Source of the DNA: Venturia oleaginea
Lineage: Eukaryota > Ascomycota > Dothideomycetes > Venturiales > Venturiaceae
Direction of reading: 5' to 3'
DNA: 64,000 nt
NCBI GenBank assembly: GCA_013176395.1
Contig: JABMLP010000009.1
Location: forward strand, 496,001 to 560,000
Both the position numbers and the translations under genes were made by a program. Below are positions 1-12,845 of the stretch, piece after piece; position 1 is the stretch's first letter; every line of letters starts with the position of its first letter. Under the pieces are notes generated by a model. It had not been told where the DNA came from. It saw only the letters and a list, made by a program, of their open reading frames with translations, and made no database searches.

Positions 1-62
1 TATTTGTATGCCCAATTGTCACTTTACCAAATTTCTAGTCTCTAACTAAGTAAGCCGATCAG

Positions 63-2024
63 CTGCAGGAAGGAGACAGCGCAACGAAGAATCCCAAGCC
101 AAACGCGGAAAATGGGACGAAGAGCGCAAAGACGGGCCAGTAGCCACCAACTTCACCAAGGAAGAGATCGAGGCCGACTTGAGACAGCCGAAGCGAAAGG
201 TGGCAGTTATGCTGGGGTATTCTGGAAGTGGGTATAAAGGCATGCAGATGATGCCCGACCAACCCACGATAGAGGGCGACCTATTCAAAGCATTTGTTGC
301 TGCGGGTGCCATTTCAAAAGCCAATGCCGACGATCCCAAGAAGTCTTCCTTTGTGCGCTGCGCGAGGACGGATAAAGGTGTACATGCCGCTGGAAACGTC
401 ATATCATTGAAGCTCATTATCGAAGACCTGGATATCATAAAGAAAATCAACGAGGCTCTTTCACCACAGATTCGAGTATGGGGCATTGAGAGAACAACAG
501 GGAGCTTCAGTTGCTACCAGGCATGCGATTCACGATGGTACGAGTACTTAATACCTACTTCCTGCTTTCTACCACCACATCCAAAGAGCTACATGGGGAA
601 AAAAATGGTCGAGTTGGCAGAAGAAGTCAGCGACACCGAAGGCTTCAATTCACGGCAAGAAGAGGTGGCTGGTTTCTGGGAGGAAGCAGAGACGAAACTC
701 ATACAGCCAATCCTGGAGGGTCTAGATGAAGATATTCGCGTCCAGGTCGAGGAGACACTTCACCGTACTACAACTGATCAAGAAATGATGGAAGATAACG
801 AGGACGACGAGAACCCAAGCGACGCAGAAGATGCTGTTCCCAAGGATAGTAAAAAGGTGGAGGTCGAGCCGGCAGAGGTCCCAGACACAATGCCTATGGA
901 ATTTGACGACGCCAGCACAGTTGTGGCAGGCACAGCTCCGGAGCCCGTAGTCGATCCACGACTCCAAGCTGCTACGAAGTCCCTGAAGGCAGCTTACATC
1001 GCCGCAAAGAAGACTTACCGAATCTCCCAAGCCCGCCTCAACCGTGTCCAAGAAGTCTTTGCCGGCTACGAAGGCACACGAAACTACCACAACTACACCG
1101 TCCGCAAATCCTTCTACGATGCCTCTGCCAAACGACACATCCTCTCCTTCGCCGTAAATCCCAAACCTATAATCATTGGCGACACGGAATGGATATCTTT
1201 GAAGGTACATGGCCAGAGTTTCATGATGCATCAGATCCGAAAGATGGTAGGCATGGCCTCTTTAATGGTCCGCTGTGGCACACCAATGTCACGGTTGGAG
1301 GAGACTTTTACAAATGATGTGTTCAGTATTCCCAAGGCACCGGGCTTGGGATTGCTATTGGAACGACCCGTTTTCAACAATTACAATAACAGGGTCAAGG
1401 GAACGGAGAGGAAAAAGATTGACTTTGGCGTTTATGAGAAGGAGATTGATGAGTTCAAGCACAGGGAGATTTACAACAGGATCTTTCGAGAAGAGGAGCA
1501 GGAGAACATGTAAGTTTCCCGATCGCCTACGATTTTGCTGCTCGGGATATCCAAGTTGCATTCCTGGCGAGTTCTCGCGCAGAATTTGTCAAGTCCTCAC
1601 CTACTCAGCTTTGGCGCATCTTTCATATCTTTTGCTAACTCACCATCACAGTTTCCACTCCTTCTTCGCCCACATCGACAATTTCCGCGACCCGGCATTC
1701 CTCTTCCTCAGCTCCAAAGGTCTCAAAGCAAGTGGGAAACCCCGCCTGTCTTCTTCCGGACAGGGCCAGCTTAGTAAAAGTCAGAGAAGAGGAATGCATC
1801 GGGATAGGAGATTTAAGATTACAGGCGACAAGGAGAAAAAAGATGATGAGATTACACTTGTGGATGGGGAAGAAGAAAATGCCGTGGAGGAGGTTGTCAA
1901 GGCTGCGGCTCTCAAGACGGAGGCGGATGGTGGGGTGGAAGAAATTGTTAAGGTTGTTGAGAAGGAGGTTGAGGATATCAAAGACGCCGATGATGTGGTA
2001 CCTGTGAAGGAGGTAGCATCTTGA
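63..2024 (+). CDS. PUS1: tRNA pseudouridine synthase Pus1 (5' partial)
   Basis: TruA-family enzyme that isomerises uridine to pseudouridine in tRNA and other nuclear RNAs. The catalytic loop is visible as CARTDKGVHAAGN, with the Asp at about nt 370, and a second conserved block is QSFMMHQIRKMVG near nt 1215. Exons: about 63-1509 and 1652-2024. The donor GTAAGT at 1510 and acceptor CACAG at 1651 join ...EEQENI to FHSFFAHIDNF, the usual Pus1 C-terminal block. The frame stays open upstream of the first conserved residues to a CTAAC branch site (42-46) followed by TCAG (62) or GCAG (68), so the first exon with the start codon lies outside the window. An acidic insert (about nt 760-940) splits the catalytic domain, as is common in fungal Pus1. 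The tail after the last block is Lys/Glu rich. It converges on POP3, with 126 bp between the stop codons. The family call is firm; the exact 5' acceptor is not. Confidence 0.93.
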
Positions 2025-2150
2025 TGCTTTTTGGATATTAGGTATTAATCTTCTACATGAGATCATCCATTGATCTCATGTCAAAAGTATTTTCTACTTC
2101 AAAACCCAAATTCCGCGTTCTCTTCTTCGTGCCCACGTGTACTTCTATGA

Positions 2151-3274
2151 TCACCTCTCTTTCCCCTCCTCCCCAAACATAATCTTCGTGCCCAACCACT
2201 CTCCCTTTCTGACTTCCTTGACCCATGGCACCTCAACTACCTCCACATTCTCTCGCACATATTCCACCAATCCCTTAGCCCCAGGCGCATCTTCAAAGAC
2301 TCCAATGATGCCGACGCGTGGGATCCCAAGGGCGGCGCAGAGTTTTGCTTCGCTGCTGATTGAGAGTGCAATGAGGCGAGTCGGTGGGAGGGACGGGTGA
2401 TGGTTCGAAGAGAGTGCAGCGAGGAGGGGGAGGGGTGTATACGGTAGGTGAGTGGATGGCGATGGAGCTGTCAGGAAGACTATTGATAGATGCGGATGTC
2501 TCGATGATTCTGATGTCTTGACTCCTTTGGACTGGCTTGTCTCTACATCGTGGTCTTGATTTTCTTTTTCGGTCGTTTCAGCCTTCCCTCTTGCCTGATG
2601 TTTGTCCGGGGTTATTGGCGTTTCATCTTTAGCCGTTGCTTGGGGCTGAGATGGTTTTATAGTTTTTTGGAGGTGGCGGAATGTGCTGTTGTATCCTAGG
2701 GTGATGTATTTTGATATCGAGGGAGGTGGTGGTATTGGATTTAACTCGTCGTTGATTTTTTCTCTGTTCTTGTCTTCGTCGACTCGTTTTCGTTTCTTGT
2801 TGCGTTTGCCTTTTGAAGGAGTTATATAGACGGTCTTGTGGTGACCTATGGGTTCGAGAAGGCTGATTAGGACGGGAGTTAGTTTGGAGAGCTACGAAAA
2901 ATCCTGCCGTCGTTTAAGACATTAATAGGCAGATGTTTGATGCACGACTTCGCGGAAAAGCTTGCGAGCATTTTCCTTTGCATCAGTCTTATGTGGAAAA
3001 CTTACTTGCAGAGAAGCTTCAGTATTATGTCTTGCTGAGCAGAATCAATCGTGGGCCTGTTTTCGTCAGCAGTGGCACGGCTTTCAACATCGGTTTCAAG
3101 TGTAGTCAGGAATTCAATAAGACCTGTCCTACTTTTGAAGCATTAAATGATTCTCTTGTCTTACCATATGGGGGCTGTGAAGGACGAATCAACCTTGATG
3201 ACAGGTTTCGCCGACGCTTTGGGCTTGGCTTCGCCCTTGCTCTGTGGTGTCGCAGTTGCAGTTGCACTAGACAT
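2151..3274 (-). CDS. POP3: RNase P/MRP subunit Pop3
   Basis: Protein subunit of nuclear RNase P (5' trimming of pre-tRNA) and RNase MRP (pre-rRNA cleavage). I assembled it from three exons on the minus strand: 3274-3165, 3056-3006 and 2862-2151, giving 290 aa. Splicing restores the family's blocks: SSFTAPIW joins PTIDSAQQDIILKLLCN, which joins LLEPIGHHKTVYITPSKGKR, and a C-terminal block GIPRVGIIGVFEDAPGAKG is followed by VEVVEVPWVKE. Intron 1 (108 bp) has GTAAGA and a CTGAC branch before ACAG. Intron 2 (143 bp) has GTAAGT and CTAAC before TCAG. The middle is low-complexity and Lys rich, as in other Pop3 proteins. The start chosen is the Met of MSSATATA; an in-frame Met 90 bp upstream (3364) is possible. 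The exons are short, so the gene is easily missed. Its neighbour PUS1 also acts on tRNA, which may be coincidence. Confidence 0.85.
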
Positions 3275-3924
3275 TTCAGATGCAGAAATATGTTGATCGC
3301 GTCGATGGTTATCGTTGACCGGAATGTGGAGACGGCGCCCGAGTTGGTGTTGAGGTGGTTTCAAACGTCTGAGACGAGGGAATTGATCGTCACGAGTCTG
3401 CGACAGAATAAGATCAGATGCAGAAAGCCTCTAGAGGCCGGAGCGGCCACTGGCAGAGGTGTTTTGATGATCCTTAGATGATACTTCTGTAAATTCCAAA
3501 AATTGAGTTCTCGCTGTGTGTGCTGTTTTTCCGGGTCAGAACTTGGCTGAATGTCATACTATTACTATGGTATTGTCGCAAAGTCATGTGACGCAACTAA
3601 TCCGAATGCGAGACATTCCCGCAGCGCCTTCACATCCTTCTCACAATAGCCTTGCCTTGCTTGCAATAATCCATTCTGTTCTTCGTCACCATCCACGCTT
3701 CCGCTCTTTCGACAACACACCCTCTTCCTGCGTCCTGAGCACTCTGTTTGCTTGCAGCTCCATTTCCAAAACCCAGGCTTTCACTTCTACTCGGCCACTT
3801 CTTGCTCGCCGTCTCTAATTTCATAGAGCCAACGGGACCATGAAGCATCGCTAAACACGTCTAACAATCCATAACTCGCGCGCTTGAGCCCCGTGATTTT
3901 CTGTATCCGTCCAAGCCCCTGGCC
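3275..3924. other. Divergent intergenic region between POP3 and the deubiquitinase gene
   Basis: This 650 bp presumably carries both promoters, since the genes are transcribed away from each other. It contains a 103-bp sequence (3428-3530) that recurs inverted at the 5' end of the retroelement at 12.8 kb. A pyrimidine-rich stretch around 3610-3790 precedes the deubiquitinase start, as is typical of fungal promoters. I see no convincing coding sequence here. Confidence 0.6.
3428..3530 (-). repeat. Fragment shared with the 5' end of the 1.6 kb retroelement
   Basis: This stretch is the reverse complement of 12846-12948, with one substitution and one single-base difference near an A/T run. It includes the palindrome CCTCTAGAGG and the block GGCCACTGGCAGAGGTG. 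Homology stops abruptly on both sides. No target-site duplication is visible around it, so it may be the source of the retroelement's 5' sequence rather than a separate insertion. Confidence 0.85.
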
Positions 3925-6900
3925 ATGATGGACCATTTGGATGAATCCAGCACGGGGAAGGAGCAAACAAGGAAGGTCGGCCTGAGAGCTCCCAGCTCAG
4001 AACCTTCATTACATCCCCGACGTGATTCGAACGAAGATGCCAATGAGACTTTCACTCGTAAACGACCGCGTCTTGAAAACTCGACTGAGCCACGTGCAGT
4101 AACGGTGTCTCCCACATCGGAAACCACAGTATGTCTTCACTTCACAATAATACTCCGTAGCACGCAAGTCATTATTGAACACGCTTTGCTCTGTCGACAA
4201 CGTGCCAGCAAATACCAATGATTTACCAATGTCGAATGGGTAACTGTAAAGGGGCATACGCGCTAACTCATACAGGCCCTTCCCGAGGAAAGCCTTTCAC
4301 GAAGAGATGACGAGGATACCTCTGGTACACCCGACCGTGAGTTCCAAACAGCTCCTGGCACCCCCAGACAAACTTCCGACTCCGAACGCGAAAATCAGCA
4401 CAACTTGCAATCTTCTACTACACCCAGTCGGATTACTATCAACATCAGAGAACCGTCGGTCGCGGCCGCTGTCAACAGCCACACTTCTTCGAGCGCCGAA
4501 ATGCAAACTCCGCCGGGTGCATCTCCCAAACTTGGGCTGCAAAATCGGCTCCCAGAGCATCTCAGGAAAGATTCGCCGCCAGATTCGCCGAGTTCATCGA
4601 GTTCGGTTGAGATTGAGGAGGTGACAATTGCTGACGATTCAGACGTTGACCTCGTTCAGAATATCATGGTGAGTGGTATGGATGAAGAAACTGTTGTTAG
4701 CAATGTGCTCGACAAGTTTCCCTATGCCGACCAGCGAGATGGATACCAGAGCGCTGCGAATCTCTATCTGAGCCATGTGGAGGGGAATAGTAAGTCAAGT
4801 GATCTATAGCTTGCGCACATGCAGCTTAATTTCCATAGGCAACATCGATGTGGATTCGCTCAATAAACTCACCGTATGGTTGATGGAGCAATGCCTTTAC
4901 TTCGAGACGCGCAAACGCTACTGGACTAGGTTCTACTACGAGGAACGTTTCTTTTGGGAAACGATTGGAAAGATCTTCTCAAAACTACTTTTGAGACAGT
5001 ATGCCGAGCACCAGATCTCAATCCAACCTAATGCTAACGTTTGTAGCGAAGAATGTTTTGGCCTATCTGGCGACCGGTCGGACGCACTTTTCCATGTGCT
5101 AGACGTGTTTTTCCGAGCACAAATTCGTCTTGCCAATCTTCTGCTTCAGGTCGATTCATATCTGATCCAGGCCAATCATGCATCTGGAAGTGGCGTTGAG
5201 ATACGCCCTTTGTCTTGGCGTCATCTCTTTGCAACTAACAAGCTATTTGTCGAGGTGCGGAATCAAGACGAACAAGAGTACCTGCCAACAGTACTTCAGG
5301 ATCGGTATGGTCTGCAAGTAGACAGCATCAGGTTGTCCGTGGCATTGGAATTCATCAATCTGGGAGGCATCCAAACTCTCAAGGACTTTGCTTGCACCAT
5401 CATCAACCATTTTCCAAAAGAGGAGAAGAAGTTTGGCATATGTCTGGGCTATGCAGCTGAACTGGCGGGAGCATTAAGCAAACTTCTCCCCGAGTATTTT
5501 CGGAAGTGGGGCAACTCCATCAACCAGAGTCCGGACTCTCTGGCGGGACACCTTGGTGAACTCTTTGAAGCTGTTAGCGAACAGCTCGAGAACAGCATCG
5601 ACAAACAGCAGGATCCGTTGAACTTGGAAGCCCGTAAACTGATTTTGGAAGGTTTGACATTCATGTTGCACGCTGCTATCACGTTAGATACAAGGCTTGC
5701 AGACAAGTTCATGCATCAATTTCTGAACCGCACAACCACGCTTACAAGCCAACATCCGGATATAGTTCCACTCATTTGGAAGATCAAGTTGACAAAACGA
5801 TACATCTCCAAGGGTCGAATGGACTTGCGCATTCAAGGCATCGATATCATGCAATCAAGTCTGATTGTTTTCTTCCAGGGCCATCGCAATGACGACCACC
5901 AACGCGAGTCACTGCGTGTGGAGAATGTTTCTGAGCTTTTGGAATTCGTTGCAGACGTACTTTTGGAGGAAAAGATTACTGAGTTCCTGGTCGGAGTGGA
6001 GTCCCACCCCCAGTTGATTATGCGCGGTTACAACGCTGTTGGCTTTCTCGCTGTGACCAACAAGTTCAACAGCACGCAAGCTGATTTGGTCTGGGACTCG
6101 GTTGTGACCAGTCAAGACCCACGCGTTGTTGACGCGATACTTTTTATGCTCGAGCAATTGATCAGACAGCTCACCAATTTCGACGAGGACGTGTACTTTT
6201 GCAAGAAACTCCTCGACTCTTCCTTGCCAGCCACGAGCAGCCGAGCCTGTTCCTTCTATACCACGTTCCTCGAAGTTCTTCGTAACGAGTACAAAAGCCT
6301 CCCGGTCGATTACCACATCAACAAAGAACACTATGAGTCCAGCATCCTTCCGCTTCGGCTTTGCCTTTGCTTAATGCAAAAATTCTCTCCAACATCAGCT
6401 CAAGGTTTGTCAGCTACTGGCCTATTTGGAGACGCTCTCAACACCCTCAGTCACTTGTCAGCTTTGACAACGCCAGCTGTCCGCAGAGATTTGTATGCGA
6501 ATTGTATGGAGTCACTCAAAAACAACATGGAACCATTTGACAAGGAGAGTGACAATGCGCCTGCGTACATCCATGCTATACTTGGCATGGTCAAAGATAA
6601 CCCTGATGACTTGGACTACCTTGCCGTGGAAGTCAAGGTGCTCCCCACCTTGATAGACGAGTTCTGCACATACGTCTCAAGATCGCGATCACCCGCGCAA
6701 GGCCCAGACAATAATGACAGGCTATCTCAGGCACTCGAGCCGCGACTTGAGTTGATTCTCAAAGTTGTAATGCTTGACAATTCAACAGTCAAGGAGGAAC
6801 GCACAAAAATATTCTGGCACCATCTCGTTGGTAGCGCAGCACTCAATCATACCGCTCGGGATATCGGATGGAGGATGCTGGCTGCCTTCGTGTCCGTCAA

Positions 6901-9900
6901 TAAGGGTGGAAATGATTTCCTGGAACGCTGTTACGTCGAATTTCTCTCGCGAACTGAGTTGAAGTCTCAATACTTTACACGAACCTTCTTTCTCTTTGTA
7001 ATAGCTATTACGAAGTACAAGATAGTCTCTGAAAGTGAAGGCCCACTGATAGTCCCACGCGACGGCGATGCTCTCGTCATTCCAGGCATTGAACTCCTCT
7101 GGCGCGCGATTCTCACCGCAGATCGGAATGCAGGAGAAGAGGCTGCTATGGAATTTCTTGCTTCAGTCTATCTTGATAGCCATTGGTCACAGAGAATAAC
7201 ACTTGGCTCGTTGAGGGCTACACAGATAGCTCTTGTCGACAACTGTCTCATCGAACTCAAAAAATCCAATCGAGAATTCCGATGCCCACACGCTATACGC
7301 ATTGCAGCAGGCGAGACCGCCGAAATCGTTCAGTACAAATCATCGCAGGCCGAATTGACATTTTTACGTACCCTCAATATTCTCTCGAGAGTTCTAATCA
7401 ACATCCGAAAACTCAAAACGTTCCGCTCAACAAGTCACATGGATGCTCAATCAAACACCGGAAAACCCGCCTTTCGTGGCAAAGAAGTAAAAATCAGGTG
7501 CTCTTTCTACAAGATTACTGCTGGCGGCGGGATTACCCCGATTATCCAGAGAGAAATTTATATTGGTGAGGATGATACCGCTCTTCAACTGCATCGACGA
7601 ATTGTTAGGATCGCCTCTGAACTTGATATGGCTTCGTACAAGATCATCTGGTCTGGACGAATACTCAGCCTTTTGTTGAGACCTCGGGAAACGCTGAAAG
7701 ATATGAAGCTGACAAGCATCACGAGCTTCATTGTGAAAGAGGGCCAGGGACCTGAGGATCATCACGCAGTCAGGGTAGCACCCTCAAAGTATGGACGAAC
7801 TGCTTTTGAGGAGCAGATAATTTCCAATTTTCAGGAATTTTATGCCCTGATGGATGCCGGCGACGCAATCAGTGAAGCAATGTTCGACTTCTTCAGCAAC
7901 TTCCCAAAATTTGAGAGCATCAAAACTCTCGTGCAATCCAAGGTGGCGCCTTTGAACGAGATCTTTCCACCCGGTCAGATGTACAAAATCCGATATTCGT
8001 TCCAGTGTCTCACGGAAGTCTTGCAGGACAAGACTGAAGGTAATGAACTTGGAGACGATTTCGTCCTGCAGGGTGTTCACTTGATCGAATCCTTCTTGAC
8101 CGAGGGCGGCAAAGATAACTCGGCTCATCTGATCCAATCTAAAGACCTCGAATTAGCGTCCGCAGCCATCGCAGGGCTCTTCGACTTTCTTACAAATCGT
8201 GAGGTCGACGCCGTCGTGTCCCCATTCCTTCAACCAAAGGCTCTCATCAACAAAGTCTGTCTCCTACTGTCTTCCAGCTTCGACTATCCTGAGCATAGGC
8301 AACTGGTGCTCGACTCATATGAATTTCTCTTGAAAGCCTGCAGGGCATCCCCGGAAGCGTGGCAGGCATTTTCTGATCCTGATGAGAATTCTGACAAGGT
8401 CAATACATTGCACTATGGCCTTCTACTTGGTCCAAACCCCATGCTGCAGCCAGTACGTCAGGTAATCCGCAACATGATCAAGACGTGTATCGAGAGGTTC
8501 CTTCCACTGGCTCATCTCACCAAACAAGACTTGGTCAGCTTCTTTTGGCGCAACATCTCGCCACTTCTTTCCCAGACACAAATGCAACCGTACCAGTGCG
8601 CCGAGGTTTTCGAAATCGCAGAAATCCTTCTCGAAACTAAAAACTTTCCATATCTGGCTCTTTCTCAGGGGTCTTTGATGCGGTGTTTTCACGATTGGAG
8701 CAAACTTCTGATAGAACACAAGCACGAAGAAATCGTTGGGCAGGACAACCCTGACCCGATCATTCGAGGTTTCTCTGCGGTACTTCGACTTTGTGGGCAA
8801 AACTTGCCCCAAAAATTGCTCGGACTTACCGCACAGAAGTTAGTGAACCAGATTTGGTCTAAATTTCTTTTTCCCAGGAAAAGCCAGCCTCAAGCAATCG
8901 AAGTCCTGCCCGTACTGGAAAGTGCCACTCGTCAGTCGATGCTCGAGCTTATCACCACCCTTGCATTCGACAACCAAAATTTATTGGAAGACTTATTGCG
9001 CCTTGCTGATGAACCCAAACTCGGTGAACACTTCAACAGCCAGCGATGGAGCATCGATCGTAGCATTATTCTACGAGCACCTTCAGGATTCGTAGGCATG
9101 AAAAACCTGTCCAACACCTGCTACATGAACTCCTTGATGACACAGCTCTTCATGAATCCTGGTTTTCGGGCCTTTGTACTACGTTGTCGCACCTTGAATG
9201 CAGCCTCTACTGCCAAATTGGTTTTGGAAACCCAGAACCTGTTTGCACACATGCAGAACGGTTATACGAGAGCTGCAGATGCATCGGACTTTACTTGCAG
9301 GATCAAGACCCCCTTAAATGAATCGATCGATGTCAAAGAGCAGATGGATGTCGACGAGTTCATGAATACTCTTTTCCTACGGTGGGAGGAGCAAATGCTC
9401 ACGACTGACAGCAAAGAGGAATTGCGATCCTTCTACCATGGCAAGACGGTTCAGCAAATCAAATCTCGGGAATGCGACCACATATCTGAACGAGAAGACA
9501 CATTTCTCGCCATTCAGTGTGATGTTCAAGGCAAGACAACCCTCGAGGAGAGCTTGCAGGCATCCATCGAGGGCGATTTTATGCAAGGCGGTTAGCATCA
9601 GCCGGCCCATGATCGATGCACAGCTGACACTTAATAGACAACAAATACAAGTGCGAACCATGCGGAAAACTCGTGGATGCTGTCAAACGGTATGATTGAC
9701 GACATATACTGGCTGCGTGCTTGTGCTAACGTGAATAGAACTTGCTTAAAAGAGATACCTGATCATCTCATTCTTCAGCTGAAGCGGTTCGATTATGAAT
9801 TGGGTTTTGGTGGCGGCCGCCGAACGAAGATCAACGATCTGTTCGAGTTCCCCATGTCAATCGACATGAGCAAATACAAATTTGACTATGTTTCCGATGG

Positions 9901-12131
9901 GAAGATACCGATTATGCAGGACATGTTCGATCTTGTGGGTGTCATCGTACATAAAGGAGCCGCAGAACATGGTCATTACGTGTCCTACATTCGTGCACGC
10001 CCGACCTTACCGAATCAACCTCATTTATGGCTTCAGTTTGATGACGCAGAAGTTACCACCTGGCAGCCGCGAGATGTTGCCGAAGCATGCTTTGGTGGAA
10101 TGCCAACGAGCAAGGACTCCCATGGTCAGTATAGCTATGGACCCAAGCAGTGGAATGCCTACATGCTGTTCTACCAACGGCAGTCCACAATCGACGTACA
10201 GACATGGCCTTCTCCGCCAAACACAAATAATGCGCAGCACGTGCTGGTCCCGGAGGCGCTCGAGCGGACTGTGGAGGACGAAAATTATTCAATACTGCAG
10301 CAATACTGTCTGTTTGATGAGGCCCATCGAAATTTCGTGCTGACCTTGCTCAACAAACTCGCGCAGTCCACAAACCTTGAGGAACAACAAAAGAAAGACA
10401 TCCTCGACGTTGCGTTGGAGTATATCTGCAATGTGTGGGCTCGAACCAAAGAGCTTCCACGATTCGAAGACGCGATTGACAGGCTCAAATATATATGCAG
10501 CAGAGACAAGGCTTGCTGTTTTCTAGTCCTTGTCTGGTTTGCTGGTGGGCATCATCTCAGACTTGTTCTCACCCAATGTGGGCAAACAAAGGTTCGACAA
10601 TATGTTCGTTCGCTCATCGTGAGCTGTGTCGAAACCATCAGAGACAACGCGGAATACTACGGTGCCGATGTCAGCAAAGAGAGACCGAGCTTCCAAGGCA
10701 ATGGTGCCTCAACCATTATCACCACATTGGCGCGAATGGCTCCGCAAGACCTCACGAAAAACGGCCGCGCATGGGAGGAATACTTCGGTCTGCTCTGTGA
10801 CATTGCTAAGCTCGGCGCACAAGAATGCTGGATCTTGATTGATGAAGGCATCTTGCTCGTTTGTATCGAGCTTTTCATGTACCACTGGGATCCCCAACTT
10901 ACTAGCGCTTATGCGAGGATTAACGATCTTTATAGGAAGCGTCCTAATCCTCCGCCGCCGAACAATCTCATCTGGCTAGTCGCGCTCCTTTTTGAACGAA
11001 TCGACTGGAATGCTGAGGCCGATTACATGAGCTCGCAACAGAGACTGCGTGCCTTCGATCCCGCCTCTGGCCAGGTCCCGCTCCTCAGTGAAGAGTTTGC
11101 CTTGCTCTCAGAGTACAACACCAAGGATTTTGTCCTTGTCTGGCTTACGGATCTTTTTGAAAAGTGGGAGACACAAAAGGAAAAAGAGTTCAACGACTTT
11201 GCACCGGGTCAAATCATTGCATGTCTCATGCGCAACCGAGATGTGCTGGCTGAGCATGTGTCACAGACGCTTCAGAACAACATTGAGCAGTACGAAACTA
11301 TCCCTAGGGATCCTTACATGCGCGCCACGTGCTACGTCGTGCAATTCTCTCGCAGCAAGGAGGTCATCAGAGACATGACAATTTTTATGGCCAAGACAAC
11401 GAAGAAGTTCAATCCTCAGGCGGAGAGCGAAGGCCACAACAAATTACTGTGTCTGAACTTCTTTCAAGCGCTCTTCAGGATCTACAGGGATGGCCTAAAT
11501 CCAGGTATTCAGGACCCGGCGTTTTTCTGGAGGACCTACCTCCAGTCCATCGACGTCTGGGCGCCATGTCTCTTGAGTTTCGAGAAGATGTACAAGATTA
11601 GTACGGACACTGCTCAACTTCTTCAAGAGTCAATCTTCAATGACGTTGCGCGGATTGAGAATATGTCAGAGAACGAAGTGAGTATGGAGAAGAGACGGGC
11701 TACTGCGATCCGGAAACTATTCCATGCATGTGCGGCGCGTGCTCAGAATATGCTTCAAAATGGCGATCCCTCACAGAGAGCGATGGGAGATATCATGGGT
11801 ACCATGAAAAGCTGTGTCGATTATCTTTCTCTACTTGCGGATGGCTCGAATGTGTTCCTAACGGAGCTCCGAGACGCGTATGATCAGGAGATCGCGGATC
11901 AATATGATGGTGAGTTTGCATCTCACATTCATCGAGTACGCTCGCTAATTGTTCCTCACAGGCTACCGACACACGTTTGATTCGCTGGCAACATTCAGTC
12001 CAGATGACGACATGGATGGATCCGGGGATGTTGGAAATGCGGGTACGGAGTGGGAGGATACGGAGTTGGGCGACATTGAAGCTAGTGAGTTGACGGATTT
12101 AGAAATTAGTGACGATGAACTGGCTGGTTAG
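3925..12131 (+). CDS. Giant ubiquitin-specific protease (USP9X/USP34-like deubiquitinase)
   Basis: C19 cysteine protease that removes ubiquitin from substrates. Exons: 3925-4128, 4276-4789, 4839-9590, 9638-9689, 9739-11909 and 11962-12131, giving about 2,620 aa. All junctions keep frame, and the small fourth exon supplies the zinc-ribbon Cys pair (YKCEPCGK). Order: Ser/Thr-rich disordered N-terminus; a UBA-like segment (residues about 205-240); a long helical-repeat region; a ubiquitin-like stretch (about 1120-1210); the catalytic domain (about 1655-2030). The Cys box is GMKNLSNTCYMNS (Cys near residue 1666), the His box is AAEHGHYVSYIR (His near 1921), and FDDAEVT supplies the Asp. The set is complete, so the enzyme should be active. 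The C-terminal helical region ends in an acidic tail. Size and architecture match the large fungal USP group related to animal USP9X, USP24 and USP34; which one is not decidable here. The start is the first of two adjacent Met codons. Confidence 0.92.
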
Positions 12132-12830
12132 GTGAGGTGTGTGTCGAGTGTTCAGTTATTTTTTCTGGGGAGCTTTGGTGTTTAGCATTACAAAAGATTG
12201 GGTGCGGGGATGTGGTTTGGGCATTGCGATCTGGGTGTGATGTATGATCATTCATCCTCTCTGGAGTCAACCTCACGAATTTCATGATTGGGAACTGCAT
12301 CTGTATGAGGGGATCAGGATTTGGTAGTGACACAATCGAGTATTTTAGGAATGTTGTGATTGTGCACACCTCTTTCTGATGCTGCGAATGTGCGACGAGA
12401 ATATTCATCTCGCTACCTATGATGTTGAGAATAACATCGACCAAGGACGCAGTGCAGTGAAAGCACGACCAGAAGAAGACTTCCTGCAATCAAATAACAC
12501 AACGTTGAGCATCGTCAGATTAGATCAAGTAAATTTGAGTCCGTCGGCGACAATGAGGCCAGCTTGCACAAACTCGTCTGCCTAGAATTCGAGAACCAGG
12601 ACGACAAAGGAACGGCTTTCAACATTCTCCAGCAAAAGAGGCGCTCCTGTTACTCAGTATATCCTGTGATATCGTGGTCTCGGGGGTTGCTCTTTCATCA
12701 CTCGATACTCGTTGATGAGGAAAGAGGAGGGAGGGTCGGGGCGAGAGGTCTCGGGTTGTAGGGGAGGGGCGGAGCGGAGCTTGGTAGTCGTGACTGAGGA
12801 GAATTACAGGTCCCAAACACTGCATACGAA
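12132..12830. other. Intergenic region downstream of the deubiquitinase gene
   Basis: About 700 bp between the deubiquitinase stop and the retroelement. It should hold the deubiquitinase 3' UTR and, since the element inserted near its downstream end, the displaced upstream promoter of the NC2-alpha gene. A G-rich stretch lies at 12715-12780. I see no supported gene. Confidence 0.5.
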
Positions 12831-12845
12831 CATACGAACATAGCA

